A stretch of 64,000 bases of DNA from Mycobacterium sp. 852002-10029_SCH5224772 (GCF_001667315.1 NZ_LZHT01000115.1:1-64000), one strand, 5' to 3'; positions 44,629 through 52,930 are shown, counted from the first letter of the stretch. Notes: a model not told the origin generated them from the sequence alone. Program-made: numbers and translations.

Positions 44629-46082
44629 TCGCCTACACCGTCCCGCTGTTCTTGCGGGGCCAGGTCATCACCGATGACCTCGTACCCTTCGAGACCCGAA
44701 TCGGCGCCTCCCAATTCCAGGCGCCGGACATGAGCAAGTATGTCGAGCACCTGCCGCTGAAAAACCCGGGACAGCTCAGCGACCTCTACGAGCTGAGCTT
44801 CGACGAGATCCTCGATGTGCTGGCCGCCCTTGGCGACGCGCTGGACTTCGAGACGAATTCCCATCTGCAGGAAGCCTACGAAGCCTCGTTGGTCTCCAAC
44901 GTGCTGCCGGCGGAGATGCTGAAGAACAGCTATCGGGTGCTGCCCCCGCTGTTTTCCCGCGACAACGTCACCGAAATCGCCGACACCCAGGTCGGGCTGA
45001 ATTACCTCAACGGGTGGGTGCCGCACACCCTGCGTGATGGCCGCGAATTGCGGGTGCGGGCCTTCGGATCCCGTGTGCTGCACATCCCGGCGGGCAACGG
45101 CGGCCTCGTCTCGGCGGTGACCATCCTGCGTTCGGTAATCACCCGGTCTGACGTCATCGTCAAGGTTCCGTCCAACGATCCCCTCACTGCGATCGCGATC
45201 GCCCGCACACTGGCGGATATCGCGCCCGATCACCCGCTCACCAAACACCTGGCCGTCGGATATTGGAAGGGTGGTGATCTGGCGGTCGAGGAGAAGCTCT
45301 ACCAGCCGCACCACATCGAAAAGATCGTGGCCTGGGGTGGATTGGCCTCGGTCAAACACGTGACCCGTTACATTCAGCCTGGTTTGGAGCTGATCGCCCT
45401 GGACCCCAAGCGCAGCGCCACCATCATCGGCGCGGAGGCATTCGCGGACGAGGAGACGCTGCGCGAGGTGGCCCGCCGCGCCGCGATCGACGTCGGGGTG
45501 GCCAATCAGGAAGGGTGTGCCAACGCCCGGGTCATCTATGCGCTCACCGGAACCGACGCGGCGGGCCTGGCCAACGCCAACCGGCTGGGCGAACTGATCT
45601 ACTCCGAACTCGTTCGTCTACCCCCGGTAGTCAGCACCCCGCCGCGCTATCCCAGCCGCGAACTCTTCGAGCACGTCGAGTCCTCGCGCATGGCCGAGGA
45701 CTTCTATCGCGTGGTCGGCGGCGAGCAACGCGAGGGTGCTATCGTCGTCTCCCAAATCGATGAGCCCGTGGACTATTCGCCGATGTTGTCGGGGCGTGTC
45801 GCCAACATCGTGCCGGTGGATAGCATCGACAAGGTGACCGCCGCCGTGAACGCCTACACGCAAACCATCGGCATCTACCCCGAATCACTCAAGCACCGGC
45901 TGCGCGACACCCTGCCGTTGTTCGGCGCCCAGCGCCTGACCAGCTTGGGGTACGCCTGCAGTGTCGCGGTCGCCATGCCGCAGGACGCCATCGAGCCCAT
46001 CCGACGGATGTGCAAGTGGATCGTCGACGAGGAATGCGACCCCGCCGTCGTCCTCCCCCTGTGGCAAGTGGCGATGGCATGA
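44625..46082 (+). CDS. LuxC-like acyl-CoA/acyl-protein reductase (fatty aldehyde-forming)
   Basis: The 485-residue protein of the LuxC acyl-CoA reductase family (ALDH fold) reduces an activated acyl group to the aldehyde with NADPH. It has a nucleotide-binding region around IPAGNGGLVSAVTILRSVITRSDVIVKVPSNDP (about residues 160-195), AWGGLASVKHVTRYI, and the catalytic cysteine C298 in ANQEGCANARV. It starts with GTG inside the stop of the LuxE-like gene and ends in an ATGA overlap with an SDR gene. No LuxD transferase and no luxAB are present in the operon. The role is therefore likely fatty aldehyde or alcohol synthesis, not light. Confidence 0.87.
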   Translation: MIAYTVPLFLRGQVITDDLVPFETRIGASQFQAPDMSKYVEHLPLKNPGQLSDLYELSFDEILDVLAALGDALDFETNSHLQEAYEASLVSNVLPAEMLKNSYRVLPPLFSRDNVTEIADTQVGLNYLNGWVPHTLRDGRELRVRAFGSRVLHIPAGNGGLVSAVTILRSVITRSDVIVKVPSNDPLTAIAIARTLADIAPDHPLTKHLAVGYWKGGDLAVEEKLYQPHHIEKIVAWGGLASVKHVTRYIQPGLELIALDPKRSATIIGAEAFADEETLREVARRAAIDVGVANQEGCANARVIYALTGTDAAGLANANRLGELIYSELVRLPPVVSTPPRYPSRELFEHVESSRMAEDFYRVVGGEQREGAIVVSQIDEPVDYSPMLSGRVANIVPVDSIDKVTAAVNAYTQTIGIYPESLKHRLRDTLPLFGAQRLTSLGYACSVAVAMPQDAIEPIRRMCKWIVDEECDPAVVLPLWQVAMA

Positions 46083-46999
46083 CCGAACATCCGACCGCGT
46101 ATGAGGTCGTCGAGGGAATCGACCTGTCCGGCAAGACATGTGTGATCACCGGAGCGTCGTCGGGGCTGGGCCGCGAGTCGGCCCGGGCGCTGGCCGCCGC
46201 AGGCGCGCACGTCATCATGGCCGCCCGCAATCGCGAGGCACTGGCGGAGACAGCTGCGTGGATCGCGGCCGAGGTACCGCGCGCCCGGACGTCGACGGTG
46301 CTGCTCGACCTCACCACACTGTCCAGCGTCCGCGCAGCGGCCGTCGCGATCGGTGAGATCACACCGGTAGTCGACGTGTTGATGAATAACGCCGGAGTCA
46401 TGTTCACGCCGCCGGGCAGGACGCAGGATGGCTTCGAACTCCAAATCGGGACAAACCATTTCGGCCACTTCGAGCTGACCCGCCTCCTCGTCCCCCGGCT
46501 CGCCGCCGCCGGCGACGCCAGGGTGGTGATCCTCTCGTCCGGCGGGCACATCATGGCCGACGCCGACTTCGAGGACCTCAACTGGGAGCGTCGCGAATAC
46601 GACAAGTTCGCCGCCTACGGCGCAGCCAAAACGGCCAATATCCTGCACGCGTTGGAAGCCGACCGGCGCTTGCAGGACGCGGGAATCCGGGCCTACGCCG
46701 TGCATCCCGGTACCGTCGCCACCGCGCTCGCGCGGTACATGTCGCGGTCGGATTTCTCCCAGCTGCGCAAGTTCACTGCCGAAAACAGCAGCGAACCCTC
46801 CGACGGCTTCCTCGACTTCGTGATGCCCGAACAAGGCGCGGCCACCCAGGTGTGGGCCGCGATCAGCCCTCAGCTCGCCGACCGTGGCGGCCTTTACCTG
46901 GAAGCCTGCGCGATCGGCGAGGCTGCGCCCCACGCCCGCGACCCCCAGCGCGCGGCAGAACTGTGGGAGCTCTCCGAGAAGCTCTGCGCCACATCATGA
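46079..46999 (+). CDS. SDR of the LuxE/LuxC-like operon
   Basis: The 306-residue SDR has TGASSGLG (about residues 23-30), NNAG (about 103-106), a catalytic Ser in ILSSGGH and YGAAK as Tyr/Lys. It resembles the Rv0439c-like SDR of this window (shared GFELQIGTNHFGHFELT). AARNREAL after the second strand suggests NADP. The ATG overlaps the luxC-like stop and the TGA overlaps the tetR start (both ATGA). By context it could reduce the fatty aldehyde to an alcohol; that is inference. Confidence 0.87.
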   Translation: MTEHPTAYEVVEGIDLSGKTCVITGASSGLGRESARALAAAGAHVIMAARNREALAETAAWIAAEVPRARTSTVLLDLTTLSSVRAAAVAIGEITPVVDVLMNNAGVMFTPPGRTQDGFELQIGTNHFGHFELTRLLVPRLAAAGDARVVILSSGGHIMADADFEDLNWERREYDKFAAYGAAKTANILHALEADRRLQDAGIRAYAVHPGTVATALARYMSRSDFSQLRKFTAENSSEPSDGFLDFVMPEQGAATQVWAAISPQLADRGGLYLEACAIGEAAPHARDPQRAAELWELSEKLCATS

Positions 47000-47604
47000 G
47001 TAGGCTCGAGCGCCGCAAACGCGAGGTGCGGGAGAAAATTCTCACCGCCGCCTTCGACCTGTTTCTGGATCACGGCGTCGCGGTCACCACCATCGAGGAG
47101 ATCTGCGAACGCGCCGACGTGGCCAACCGAACGTTTTTCAACCATTTCGCCACCCGGCAGGAGATGGTCCGCGCGCTGGCCGAGCAGCGGCTGGTCAACC
47201 TGCACGACGTCGTGTTCGACCGCGCCGACGAAGCGATCCCGGCGCGCCTGGTCGGTGTGTTCGACGACATCGCCGCGACGCTGGCCGGGTCGGGCGACAC
47301 CTACCGCGAGATGATCGGGGAAATGCTGGCCACCAGCGGCTACGGTATCCAGCGCGGATCCAACCCGCACGACACCTTTGTCGAGCTGGTCAAGGAGGGG
47401 GTGTCGCGCGGTGAGGTCAGCGCGCGCCACGACGCACAAACCTTGGCCGACATCATGGTCGGCGCCCTGTCCGGGGGCATCCTCAACTGGACTCTCGATC
47501 GGTCCTATTCGCTGGAAAGCAACCTGCACAACCTCGGCGCCGCACTGGCCGAATTGCTCACCGCCGACGCCGGCCCGCCGCGTCGGCGCGCCCGCCGGGC
47601 ATAA
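46996..47604 (+). CDS. TetR-family regulator of the LuxE/LuxC-like operon
   Basis: The 202-residue TetR protein starts SRLERRKREVREKILTAAFDLFLDHGVAVTTIEEICERADVANRTFFNHFATRQEMVRAL, a complete DNA-binding domain whose recognition helix contains NRTFFNHF. The C-terminal ligand domain ends in a basic tail (PPRRRARRA). It is the last gene of a four-gene operon in which every junction overlaps by 4 bp, so it is made in step with the enzymes and probably represses the promoter at 43106-43138 until a fatty acyl ligand binds. Confidence 0.87.
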   Translation: MSRLERRKREVREKILTAAFDLFLDHGVAVTTIEEICERADVANRTFFNHFATRQEMVRALAEQRLVNLHDVVFDRADEAIPARLVGVFDDIAATLAGSGDTYREMIGEMLATSGYGIQRGSNPHDTFVELVKEGVSRGEVSARHDAQTLADIMVGALSGGILNWTLDRSYSLESNLHNLGAALAELLTADAGPPRRRARRA

Positions 47605-47625
47605 TCCGGCGGATAGTCACTGCGC

Positions 47626-48444
47626 TCACGGCTCGGGAAGCGGCGTCCACTCCCGGGATAGCCGCGCGCTGAAGTTAGGCGGCCGGCGGTCGAGGAATGC
47701 GGCGACGCCCTCGCCGGCGTCGGCGCTGCCCATCACCCGCTCGTGCAGCTGGGTCTCCAGCGCGGCGACCTGCCGCGGTGTGTAGTGATTGATCGCGCTG
47801 TCCCATAGCAGGCGTTTGCACAGCGCCGCCGACATCGGCGCGACGTTGACCGCGATGTCGCGGGCCACGGTCAGCGCGTGGTCGAGCACCTGCTCGGCCG
47901 GCAAGGCCCGAGTGGCGATCCCGAGCGCCATCGCCTCGTCCCCGCCGAATGTCCGCCCGGTGAGCAGGATATCGGCGGCGACCCCCAGGGTGGTCAACTG
48001 GGTCAGCGTCCAGTGCGCCATGCAGTCGGGGATTACGCCCCGACGAACCTGCACCACACCGTATTTGGCGTGCTCGGCGAGGATGCGGATGTCCGCCTGT
48101 AACGCGATGGTCAGGCCGATGCCGATGGCGTGGCCGTTGACCGCGGCGATCACCGGTTTGCGCAATTCGAAGGCGGCCGGAATGATCGGTGACGCCGTGA
48201 ACGTGCTGTCATCAACGGGCGCGTCGAACGGGCTTGCGCCAGCGGAGAAGTCGGCACCGGCGCAAAACGCGCGCCCCGCTCCGGTCACCACGATGGCCCG
48301 GACGTCGTCGTCCTCGTCGCAGTCCCGGTACGCCCGGCTCAGCAGCGAGCCCATCTCGGCGGTATAGGCGTTCAGGTGCTCGGGCCGATTGAGGGTGAGC
48401 ACCGCCACGCCGGAGTCGATTTCGACCTTCAGGTCATCGCTCAT
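47626..48444 (-). CDS. Enoyl-CoA hydratase/isomerase family protein
   Basis: The 272-residue crotonase-fold protein has oxyanion-hole segments VTGAGRAFCAGADFSAG (about residues 56-72) and AAVNGHAIGIGLTIALQADIRI (about 105-126), VVQVRRGVIPDCMAHWTL near the catalytic region, and the C-terminal EGVAAFLDRRPPNF. Glu at the usual hydratase positions is not clear, so isomerase or another activity is possible. ATG 48444 overlaps the stop of the upstream luciferase-like gene as ATGA. It ends 21 bp from the convergent tetR. Confidence 0.87.
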   Translation of the reverse strand: MSDDLKVEIDSGVAVLTLNRPEHLNAYTAEMGSLLSRAYRDCDEDDDVRAIVVTGAGRAFCAGADFSAGASPFDAPVDDSTFTASPIIPAAFELRKPVIAAVNGHAIGIGLTIALQADIRILAEHAKYGVVQVRRGVIPDCMAHWTLTQLTTLGVAADILLTGRTFGGDEAMALGIATRALPAEQVLDHALTVARDIAVNVAPMSAALCKRLLWDSAINHYTPRQVAALETQLHERVMGSADAGEGVAAFLDRRPPNFSARLSREWTPLPEP

Positions 48445-49463
48445 CGCAGGGCCGGCGCCCGGTGCAGGGCGCCGATCAGGTCGGCGATGTCGGCGTCGCG
48501 GGGCGTGTAGCCGGGGAAATAACAGCACACCTCGCCGGCGTGTTCGCCGAAGCGGGCGGCGATCTGCTGCGCGCACTGCTCGGGCGTCCCGACAATCCCG
48601 ATCCGGCCCACCATCTCGTCGCTGATCAGCCGGCGCATCTCGGCGAAGCGGCCCTGCTTGGACAGCGCGTTGAGTTCGGGCTGGACGTCGGCCCAGCCCT
48701 CGACCTGCAGCACCGGCAGGTAGGCGGGCGTCGAACCGTAAAACGCGATGAGGGAGGCCACCCCGTCGACCGCGGCGGCCAGGTCGGCCTCGTCGCGGCC
48801 GACCGCGACCATGGCCTGGGCGATGACGGTGAACTCCCCGAGCACCCGCCCGGAGCGACGCAGCCCCTCGCCGATCGCGGGCACGGTGCGCTCGGCGAAG
48901 TGACGGGCGCTGTTGAACGGCATCACCAGAAGGCCGTCGGCGACTTCAGCGGCCGTGCGGGTCATCACCGGCCCCAGCGCGCCCAGGAGCACCGGCGGCG
49001 GCCCGAACGGATTAGGGCCGGGGTTGAAATTGGGCGCCATCACGGTATGCGTGTAGAACTCGCCGCGAAAGTCCAAGCGGCCCTGGCCTTCCCACGCGGC
49101 GAAGATGGCCTTGATCGCCGCAATGGCCTCGGCCATCCGCGCCGCGGGCCTGTCCCACTTACTGCCATAACGCTTTTCGATGTGTACCTTGATCTGTGAA
49201 CCGAGGCCGAGGCGGAACCGGCCACCGCTGTAGAGCTGCAGGTCGTAGGCGGAGTGCGCCAGGTGCAGGGGGCTGCGCGGCGGGGCGATCGCCACGTTCG
49301 TCATCAGGTCCAGGCCGGTCGCGCCCGCGGCGATCAGCAGCGGGAAAAAGACATCGTGCTGGCCCTCGAACGTGAACAGACCGTCGGCACCTGTCGCGGC
49401 GATGTCGGCGGCGCTTGCCGCCGCACCCGCGGGTGAACCGTCCACCTGCAGGTGAACCTTCAT
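48441..49463 (-). CDS. Luciferase-like (LLM class) F420-type oxidoreductase
   Basis: The 340-residue TIM-barrel protein of the luciferase-like monooxygenase family is close to the mycobacterial F420-dependent subfamily (TIGR03617 type, from memory). It has LMTNVAIAPPRSPLHLAHSAYDLQLYSGGRFRLGLGSQ, PPVLLGALGPVMTRTAAEVADG and IVGTPEQCAQQIAARF. Such enzymes oxidise or hydroxylate small substrates with F420 or FMN. ATG 49463 has AGGAGC about 9 nt upstream. It is translationally coupled to the enoyl-CoA hydratase gene. Although related to luciferase, it lacks any sign of being a light-emitting LuxA/LuxB. Confidence 0.87.
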   Translation of the reverse strand: MKVHLQVDGSPAGAAASAADIAATGADGLFTFEGQHDVFFPLLIAAGATGLDLMTNVAIAPPRSPLHLAHSAYDLQLYSGGRFRLGLGSQIKVHIEKRYGSKWDRPAARMAEAIAAIKAIFAAWEGQGRLDFRGEFYTHTVMAPNFNPGPNPFGPPPVLLGALGPVMTRTAAEVADGLLVMPFNSARHFAERTVPAIGEGLRRSGRVLGEFTVIAQAMVAVGRDEADLAAAVDGVASLIAFYGSTPAYLPVLQVEGWADVQPELNALSKQGRFAEMRRLISDEMVGRIGIVGTPEQCAQQIAARFGEHAGEVCCYFPGYTPRDADIADLIGALHRAPALR

Positions 49464-49485
49464 CGTGAGCTCCTGTCGCGCAGTG

Positions 49486-50130
49486 TCATTCGGAGAGCTG
49501 AAACTCGACTACCTCGGCGACGGCGTCCACGGCCTCGCGCAGCGCGGCAAGGCGCTCGGCGGCCGTCGCCGCCGCCAGCACCGTGTAGCGGTCGGCGGTG
49601 CCGATCGGGATGCGAGAGGCCAAGGCGAACAGGCGTTGTCCGATCGGGCTGTCCGGGTCGTGACCCAGCATCACCTCGCGACCGGGCAGCGTGATCCCGC
49701 GCGCCTGCGCGATCCGCTCGAACAGGGCCACCGCGCGGTCTTCGACGTCTCGCAGCTGCGCCGGCGACACCTCGGCGCCCGGCTCGTCGGGCCACGGCGC
49801 GACCCGCGCCCGCGGATAGGGATCGTCAGGCAGCCATTCGCACACCCGGATGCGCTCCCCGGTCCGGCAGTTCAGTGCATACCGGCCGGCGCCCTGGTCG
49901 GCGCATTCGGTGATCCGCGACATCACGCCGACGTCGCAACGCACATCGCCGCCGCCCACCTCGCGCCCGCGCGAGATCAGCACAACCCCGAACGGGTCGC
50001 CGGTATCCAGGCAGTGCCGCACCAGCGCGCCGTAGCGCGGCTCGAAGATCCGCAGCGGCAGGTCCTGGTCGGGCAGCAGTGCCGACTCGAGCGGAAACAT
50101 GGCCAGCTCAAGGGATTCGGGGGCGCTCAT
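49486..50130 (-). CDS. Lon substrate-binding (LAN/PUA-like) domain protein (Rv0434 homologue)
   Basis: The 214-residue protein consists only of the N-terminal Lon substrate-binding domain (MFPLESALLPDQDLPLRIFEPRYGALVRHCLDTGDPFGVVLISRG) plus a helical extension. It has no AAA or protease domain. It matches M. tuberculosis Rv0434. ATG 50130 overlaps the stop of the YbdK-like ligase gene as TGATG. The role is not known; it may bind protein substrates or a partner. Confidence 0.88.
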   Translation of the reverse strand: MSAPESLELAMFPLESALLPDQDLPLRIFEPRYGALVRHCLDTGDPFGVVLISRGREVGGGDVRCDVGVMSRITECADQGAGRYALNCRTGERIRVCEWLPDDPYPRARVAPWPDEPGAEVSPAQLRDVEDRAVALFERIAQARGITLPGREVMLGHDPDSPIGQRLFALASRIPIGTADRYTVLAAATAAERLAALREAVDAVAEVVEFQLSE

Positions 50131-51260
50131 CAGATTTCCAGCTCGGACACCAGCGCGTCGACGACCGCGCGCAGGTCGCCGTCATGGTCCTCGGCCACCC
50201 GGCGCTGACGCTGGTATGACGCGCCCCGCCTGGGTATCTCAGCCACCGCGGCCAGCTCGTCGACGCAATTCAACTTCTTAGCGACCGGCTCCAGCCGGGT
50301 CAGCACGTCATCGAGATCCTCGGTGACCAATCGCTCGTTGCTGTCGGCGTCCAAGATGATCACCGCGTCCAGGCCGTAGCGGGCCGCGCGCCATTTGTTC
50401 TCCTGGTTGTGCCACGGCGGCATGCTGGGCAACGACTCATCGGCCTCCAGCCTGCGATCCAAATCGACCACCAGGCAATGCGTCAACGCGACCAGCGCGC
50501 CCAGCTCCCGCAGGTTGGACACGCCGTCACAGATCCGCATCTCAAGCGTGCCCAGGTGCGGCGAAGGCCTGATGTCCCAACGGACTTCGTCGACGTGATC
50601 GATGATGCCGGTCTTCTTCTGGTCGTAGACGAACCCCTCGAACTCCGACCAGGTCTGGAACTGGAACGGCAGCCCGGCGGTGGGCAGCTGCTGAAACATC
50701 ATCGCCCGGTTGCTGGCGTACCCGGTGTCCACGCCGGTCCACCACGGCGAGGACGCCGACAGCGCCAACAGGTGCGGGTAGTAGTTCAGCAGCGACGTCA
50801 TGATCGGCATCACCTTGTTCGGCGAGGAGATCCCGACGTGCACGTGCACACCCCAGATCAGCATCTGCCGTCCCCACCACTGGGTGCGCTTGATCAGTTC
50901 GGCGTAGCGCGCGCCGGCGGTGAGCTTCTGGGCGTTCCACTGCGCGAACGGATGTGCCCCGGCACAGAAGAGCTCCATCCCCCGATCCCGCACGATGCGG
51001 CGCGCGGGGCCCAGCGTCTCCCGCAGGTCCTCCATCGCCTCGCCCGCGGATTGGCAGATGCCGGTGACCACCTCGACGGTGTTGCGCAGCAATTCCTTGT
51101 GCACACGCGGATTTTCGCCGATCTCGGCGATCACCGCGGTGGCTTCGTTGCTCAGGTCGCGGGTCCGCGCGTCCACGAGCGCGAACTCCCACTCCACCCC
51201 GATTGTCGGCCGTGACGAACGGGCGAAATCGATGCGCGCCTCAGGTCGTTTAGCCGGCAC
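50130..51260 (-). CDS. YbdK-like carboxylate-amine ligase (glutamate-cysteine ligase 2 family, Rv0433 homologue)
   Basis: The 376-residue protein belongs to the GCS2 family (TIGR02050/YbdK). It has TIGVEWEFALVD near residue 20, ELFCAGAHPFAQW, the conserved MLIWGVHVHVGI and LGTLEMRICDGV. Some relatives have weak glutamate-cysteine ligase activity, but mycobacteria make mycothiol, so the true product is unknown. GTG 51260 gives exactly the 376 residues of Rv0433 and lies 11 bp inside the end of sodC. It forms an operon sodC-Rv0433-Rv0434. Confidence 0.9.
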   Translation of the reverse strand: MPAKRPEARIDFARSSRPTIGVEWEFALVDARTRDLSNEATAVIAEIGENPRVHKELLRNTVEVVTGICQSAGEAMEDLRETLGPARRIVRDRGMELFCAGAHPFAQWNAQKLTAGARYAELIKRTQWWGRQMLIWGVHVHVGISSPNKVMPIMTSLLNYYPHLLALSASSPWWTGVDTGYASNRAMMFQQLPTAGLPFQFQTWSEFEGFVYDQKKTGIIDHVDEVRWDIRPSPHLGTLEMRICDGVSNLRELGALVALTHCLVVDLDRRLEADESLPSMPPWHNQENKWRAARYGLDAVIILDADSNERLVTEDLDDVLTRLEPVAKKLNCVDELAAVAEIPRRGASYQRQRRVAEDHDGDLRAVVDALVSELEI

Positions 51261-51933
51261 CGATGACACCGCATGCCACCCGCTTGCCAGCGTCACCCGT
51301 GCTCATCGTGATGTCGTCGGGGCCCGGTGTTCCGTTCGTCTGGTTGTAGCGCTCCGCCGGGATATTGGCGAAGTTGTCCGCGCCGGCGTGAATGATGATC
51401 GCGGTCTTCTGCCCGGTGAGCAGATCCTCCATGGCGAACGCGTCGGTGGTGGTCACCAACGTCCCGGAGCCGTCCTCGCGCACCTGCAGGGAGGTCAGGT
51501 CACCACTGGCGGGGTGGGCGGCGTGGCCGGGCACCTGAAAGTGGCTACCGGCGGACAGGAAGTCCCCGGGCGCACCGCCGTTCGGGGCGACCGAGTTGGG
51601 CTCGCACTTGCCAACCTTGTGGACGTGCACGCCGTGGAAGCCGGGCGCCAGTACACCGTTGGCGGTCGTTTCGATGGTAATGGTGGCATAGCCGTTGTTG
51701 AATTCGAACTTCGCGATCGCGACCTGGGTGCCGTCCGGCGCCTTCAGGTGCGTGGTGACGGTCGGCACCTCCGCGGGCCCGGCCTCCGCGCCTCTGGCGC
51801 CCGACGGCGACGGCGATCCGGTCCAGACCGCTGGCGTGGTGCCCGGGACGGACGACGCGTACTGCGGCGTCGAGCAGGCGCCCAGCAACGCGACGCATCC
51901 GGCCAGAACCAGAGAAGGGGGCAGCTTACGCAT
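51250..51933 (-). CDS. sodC: Cu/Zn superoxide dismutase SodC (lipoprotein)
   Basis: The 227-residue lipoprotein has a signal peptide ending in the lipobox LLGAC (Cys20), a Pro/Ser/Thr-rich linker, then the SodC barrel. FHGVHVHKVGKC gives the first copper ligands and one cysteine, SAGSHFQVPGHAAHP further ligands, and IIIHAGADNFANIPAERY the active-site loop; RVACGV supplies the second disulfide cysteine. It dismutates superoxide in the cell envelope. ATG 51933 is used. A 57-bp tandem repeat lies directly upstream. Confidence 0.95.
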   Translation of the reverse strand: MRKLPPSLVLAGCVALLGACSTPQYASSVPGTTPAVWTGSPSPSGARGAEAGPAEVPTVTTHLKAPDGTQVAIAKFEFNNGYATITIETTANGVLAPGFHGVHVHKVGKCEPNSVAPNGGAPGDFLSAGSHFQVPGHAAHPASGDLTSLQVREDGSGTLVTTTDAFAMEDLLTGQKTAIIIHAGADNFANIPAERYNQTNGTPGPDDITMSTGDAGKRVACGVIGAG

Positions 51934-51947
51934 AGCCAGCAGCCTAG

Positions 51948-52060
51948 CCCGGTGACGATGCGAGCCGGAACGGCTCGCGCAGGAGTCGGGCGATCGAACC
52001 TGGGCCCGGTGACGATGCGAGCCGGAACGGCTCGCGGAGGAGTCGGGCGATCGAACCTGG
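51948..52060. repeat. Tandem 57-bp duplication with hairpins, between virR and sodC
   Basis: Two copies (51948-52003 and 52005-52060) start CCCGGTGACGATGCGAGCC and end GGGCGATCGAACCTGG; they differ at one position. Each holds a 7-bp hairpin CGAGCCG-GAA-CGGCTCG (51961-51977 in the first copy). They fill almost the entire spacer between the virR stop and the sodC start. Confidence 0.9.
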
Positions 52061-52067
52061 CGCTTAC

Positions 52068-52541
52068 TCAGCCCGCGACGAGGACGATGACACCCGGCGG
52101 CTCTCCGCTCAGCGCGGGAATTCGCGGTTCGACGGGCGCGCCCAGTTTTTTGCCGATCGCGTCGGCGGTGGCGTGCTCGTCGTCGGCATCGGTGTAGTAG
52201 ACCGTGGTGGCCGAGACCTCGGGCACGGCCATGTTGTCGACCTTGGTGACCTTGAAGCCCGCGGACGTCAGCTGGTCTCCGGTGCGCGCGGCGACACCCT
52301 CTTTCGAGGAGATGTTGTACACCTGCACGTCGGCCTGGGTGGTCGCCGGCTTGGCGTTCGTCGACGTGGCCGACGAGGTGGCGGCCGCGCTGGGGACCGG
52401 CGACGCCGAATCGTCGTCAGAGCTCCCAGAAGTGCCGAGGGCCTGCCAACCAAGCAGCAGGAAAATGACGCCGAGGAACAACAGCACCATCACCATGGCC
52501 CGCAAGGGCAGCCCAGTTGAGTCGGGAACTCGTTCTTTCAT
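52068..52541 (-). CDS. virR: LytR_C-domain membrane protein VirR (Rv0431 homologue)
   Basis: The 157-residue protein has a short basic N-terminus, one TM helix (about residues 15-36, VMVLLFLGVIFLLLGWQAL), a Ser/Ala/Thr-rich linker and a LytR C-terminal domain (about 70-155, VQVYNISSKEGVAARTGDQL...TTVYYTDADDEHATA). M. tuberculosis VirR controls vesicle release and envelope integrity and contacts cell wall ligases of the LCP type. ATG 52541 is used. It lies downstream of the Rv0430-like gene (19-bp gap). Confidence 0.92.
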   Translation of the reverse strand: MKERVPDSTGLPLRAMVMVLLFLGVIFLLLGWQALGTSGSSDDDSASPVPSAAATSSATSTNAKPATTQADVQVYNISSKEGVAARTGDQLTSAGFKVTKVDNMAVPEVSATTVYYTDADDEHATADAIGKKLGAPVEPRIPALSGEPPGVIVLVAG

Positions 52542-52560
52542 CGAGCCCTACTGTAACGAG

Positions 52561-52869
52561 TCAGGTCACCTCGAAGCCGAGACGCCGCGCCGCGCGCGCC
52601 TTCTGCCTGCTGGCGCGCAGCCGTCGCAGCCGTTTTACCAGCATCGGGTCGGCCGCCAGCGCCTCAGGACGGTCAACAAGCGCGTTGAGAACCTGGTAGT
52701 ACCGCGTCGCCGACATCGAGAACAATTCCTTGATGGCGTCTTCCTTCACACCGGCGAACTTCCACCACTGGCGTTCGAAGGCCAGGATGTCGTGCTCGCG
52801 GCGGGTAAGGCCATCTGCGATCTCAGAATCGTCCCCCGATCGATTTGCCCGCGCCATGGCGCTGTCCAT
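52561..52869 (-). CDS. DUF3263 small protein, possible DNA-binding (Rv0430 homologue)
   Basis: The 102-residue protein has the conserved core LTRREHDILAFERQWWKFAG and AIKELFSMSATRYYQVLNALVDRPEAL, a helix-turn-helix-like pair, and a basic C-terminal helix (LVKRLRRLRASRQKARAARRLG). It equals Rv0430 in length. It may bind DNA or regulate envelope genes with virR, but no function is proven. ATG 52869 is used. It is divergent from def across a 203-bp spacer with a strong inverted repeat. Confidence 0.88.
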   Translation of the reverse strand: MDSAMARANRSGDDSEIADGLTRREHDILAFERQWWKFAGVKEDAIKELFSMSATRYYQVLNALVDRPEALAADPMLVKRLRRLRASRQKARAARRLGFEVT

Positions 52870-52930
52870 ATTGCTTCCCCTGGACCCTTTCGGCGAATTC
52901 CGAACTGCTCGAATGACTTGACCTAGCTAA

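Noticed and set aside
48441..49463. True bacterial luciferase subunit next to LuxC/LuxE
   Set aside because: The protein fits the mycobacterial F420-type LLM oxidoreductases rather than LuxA or LuxB, and no second subunit or LuxD is present.
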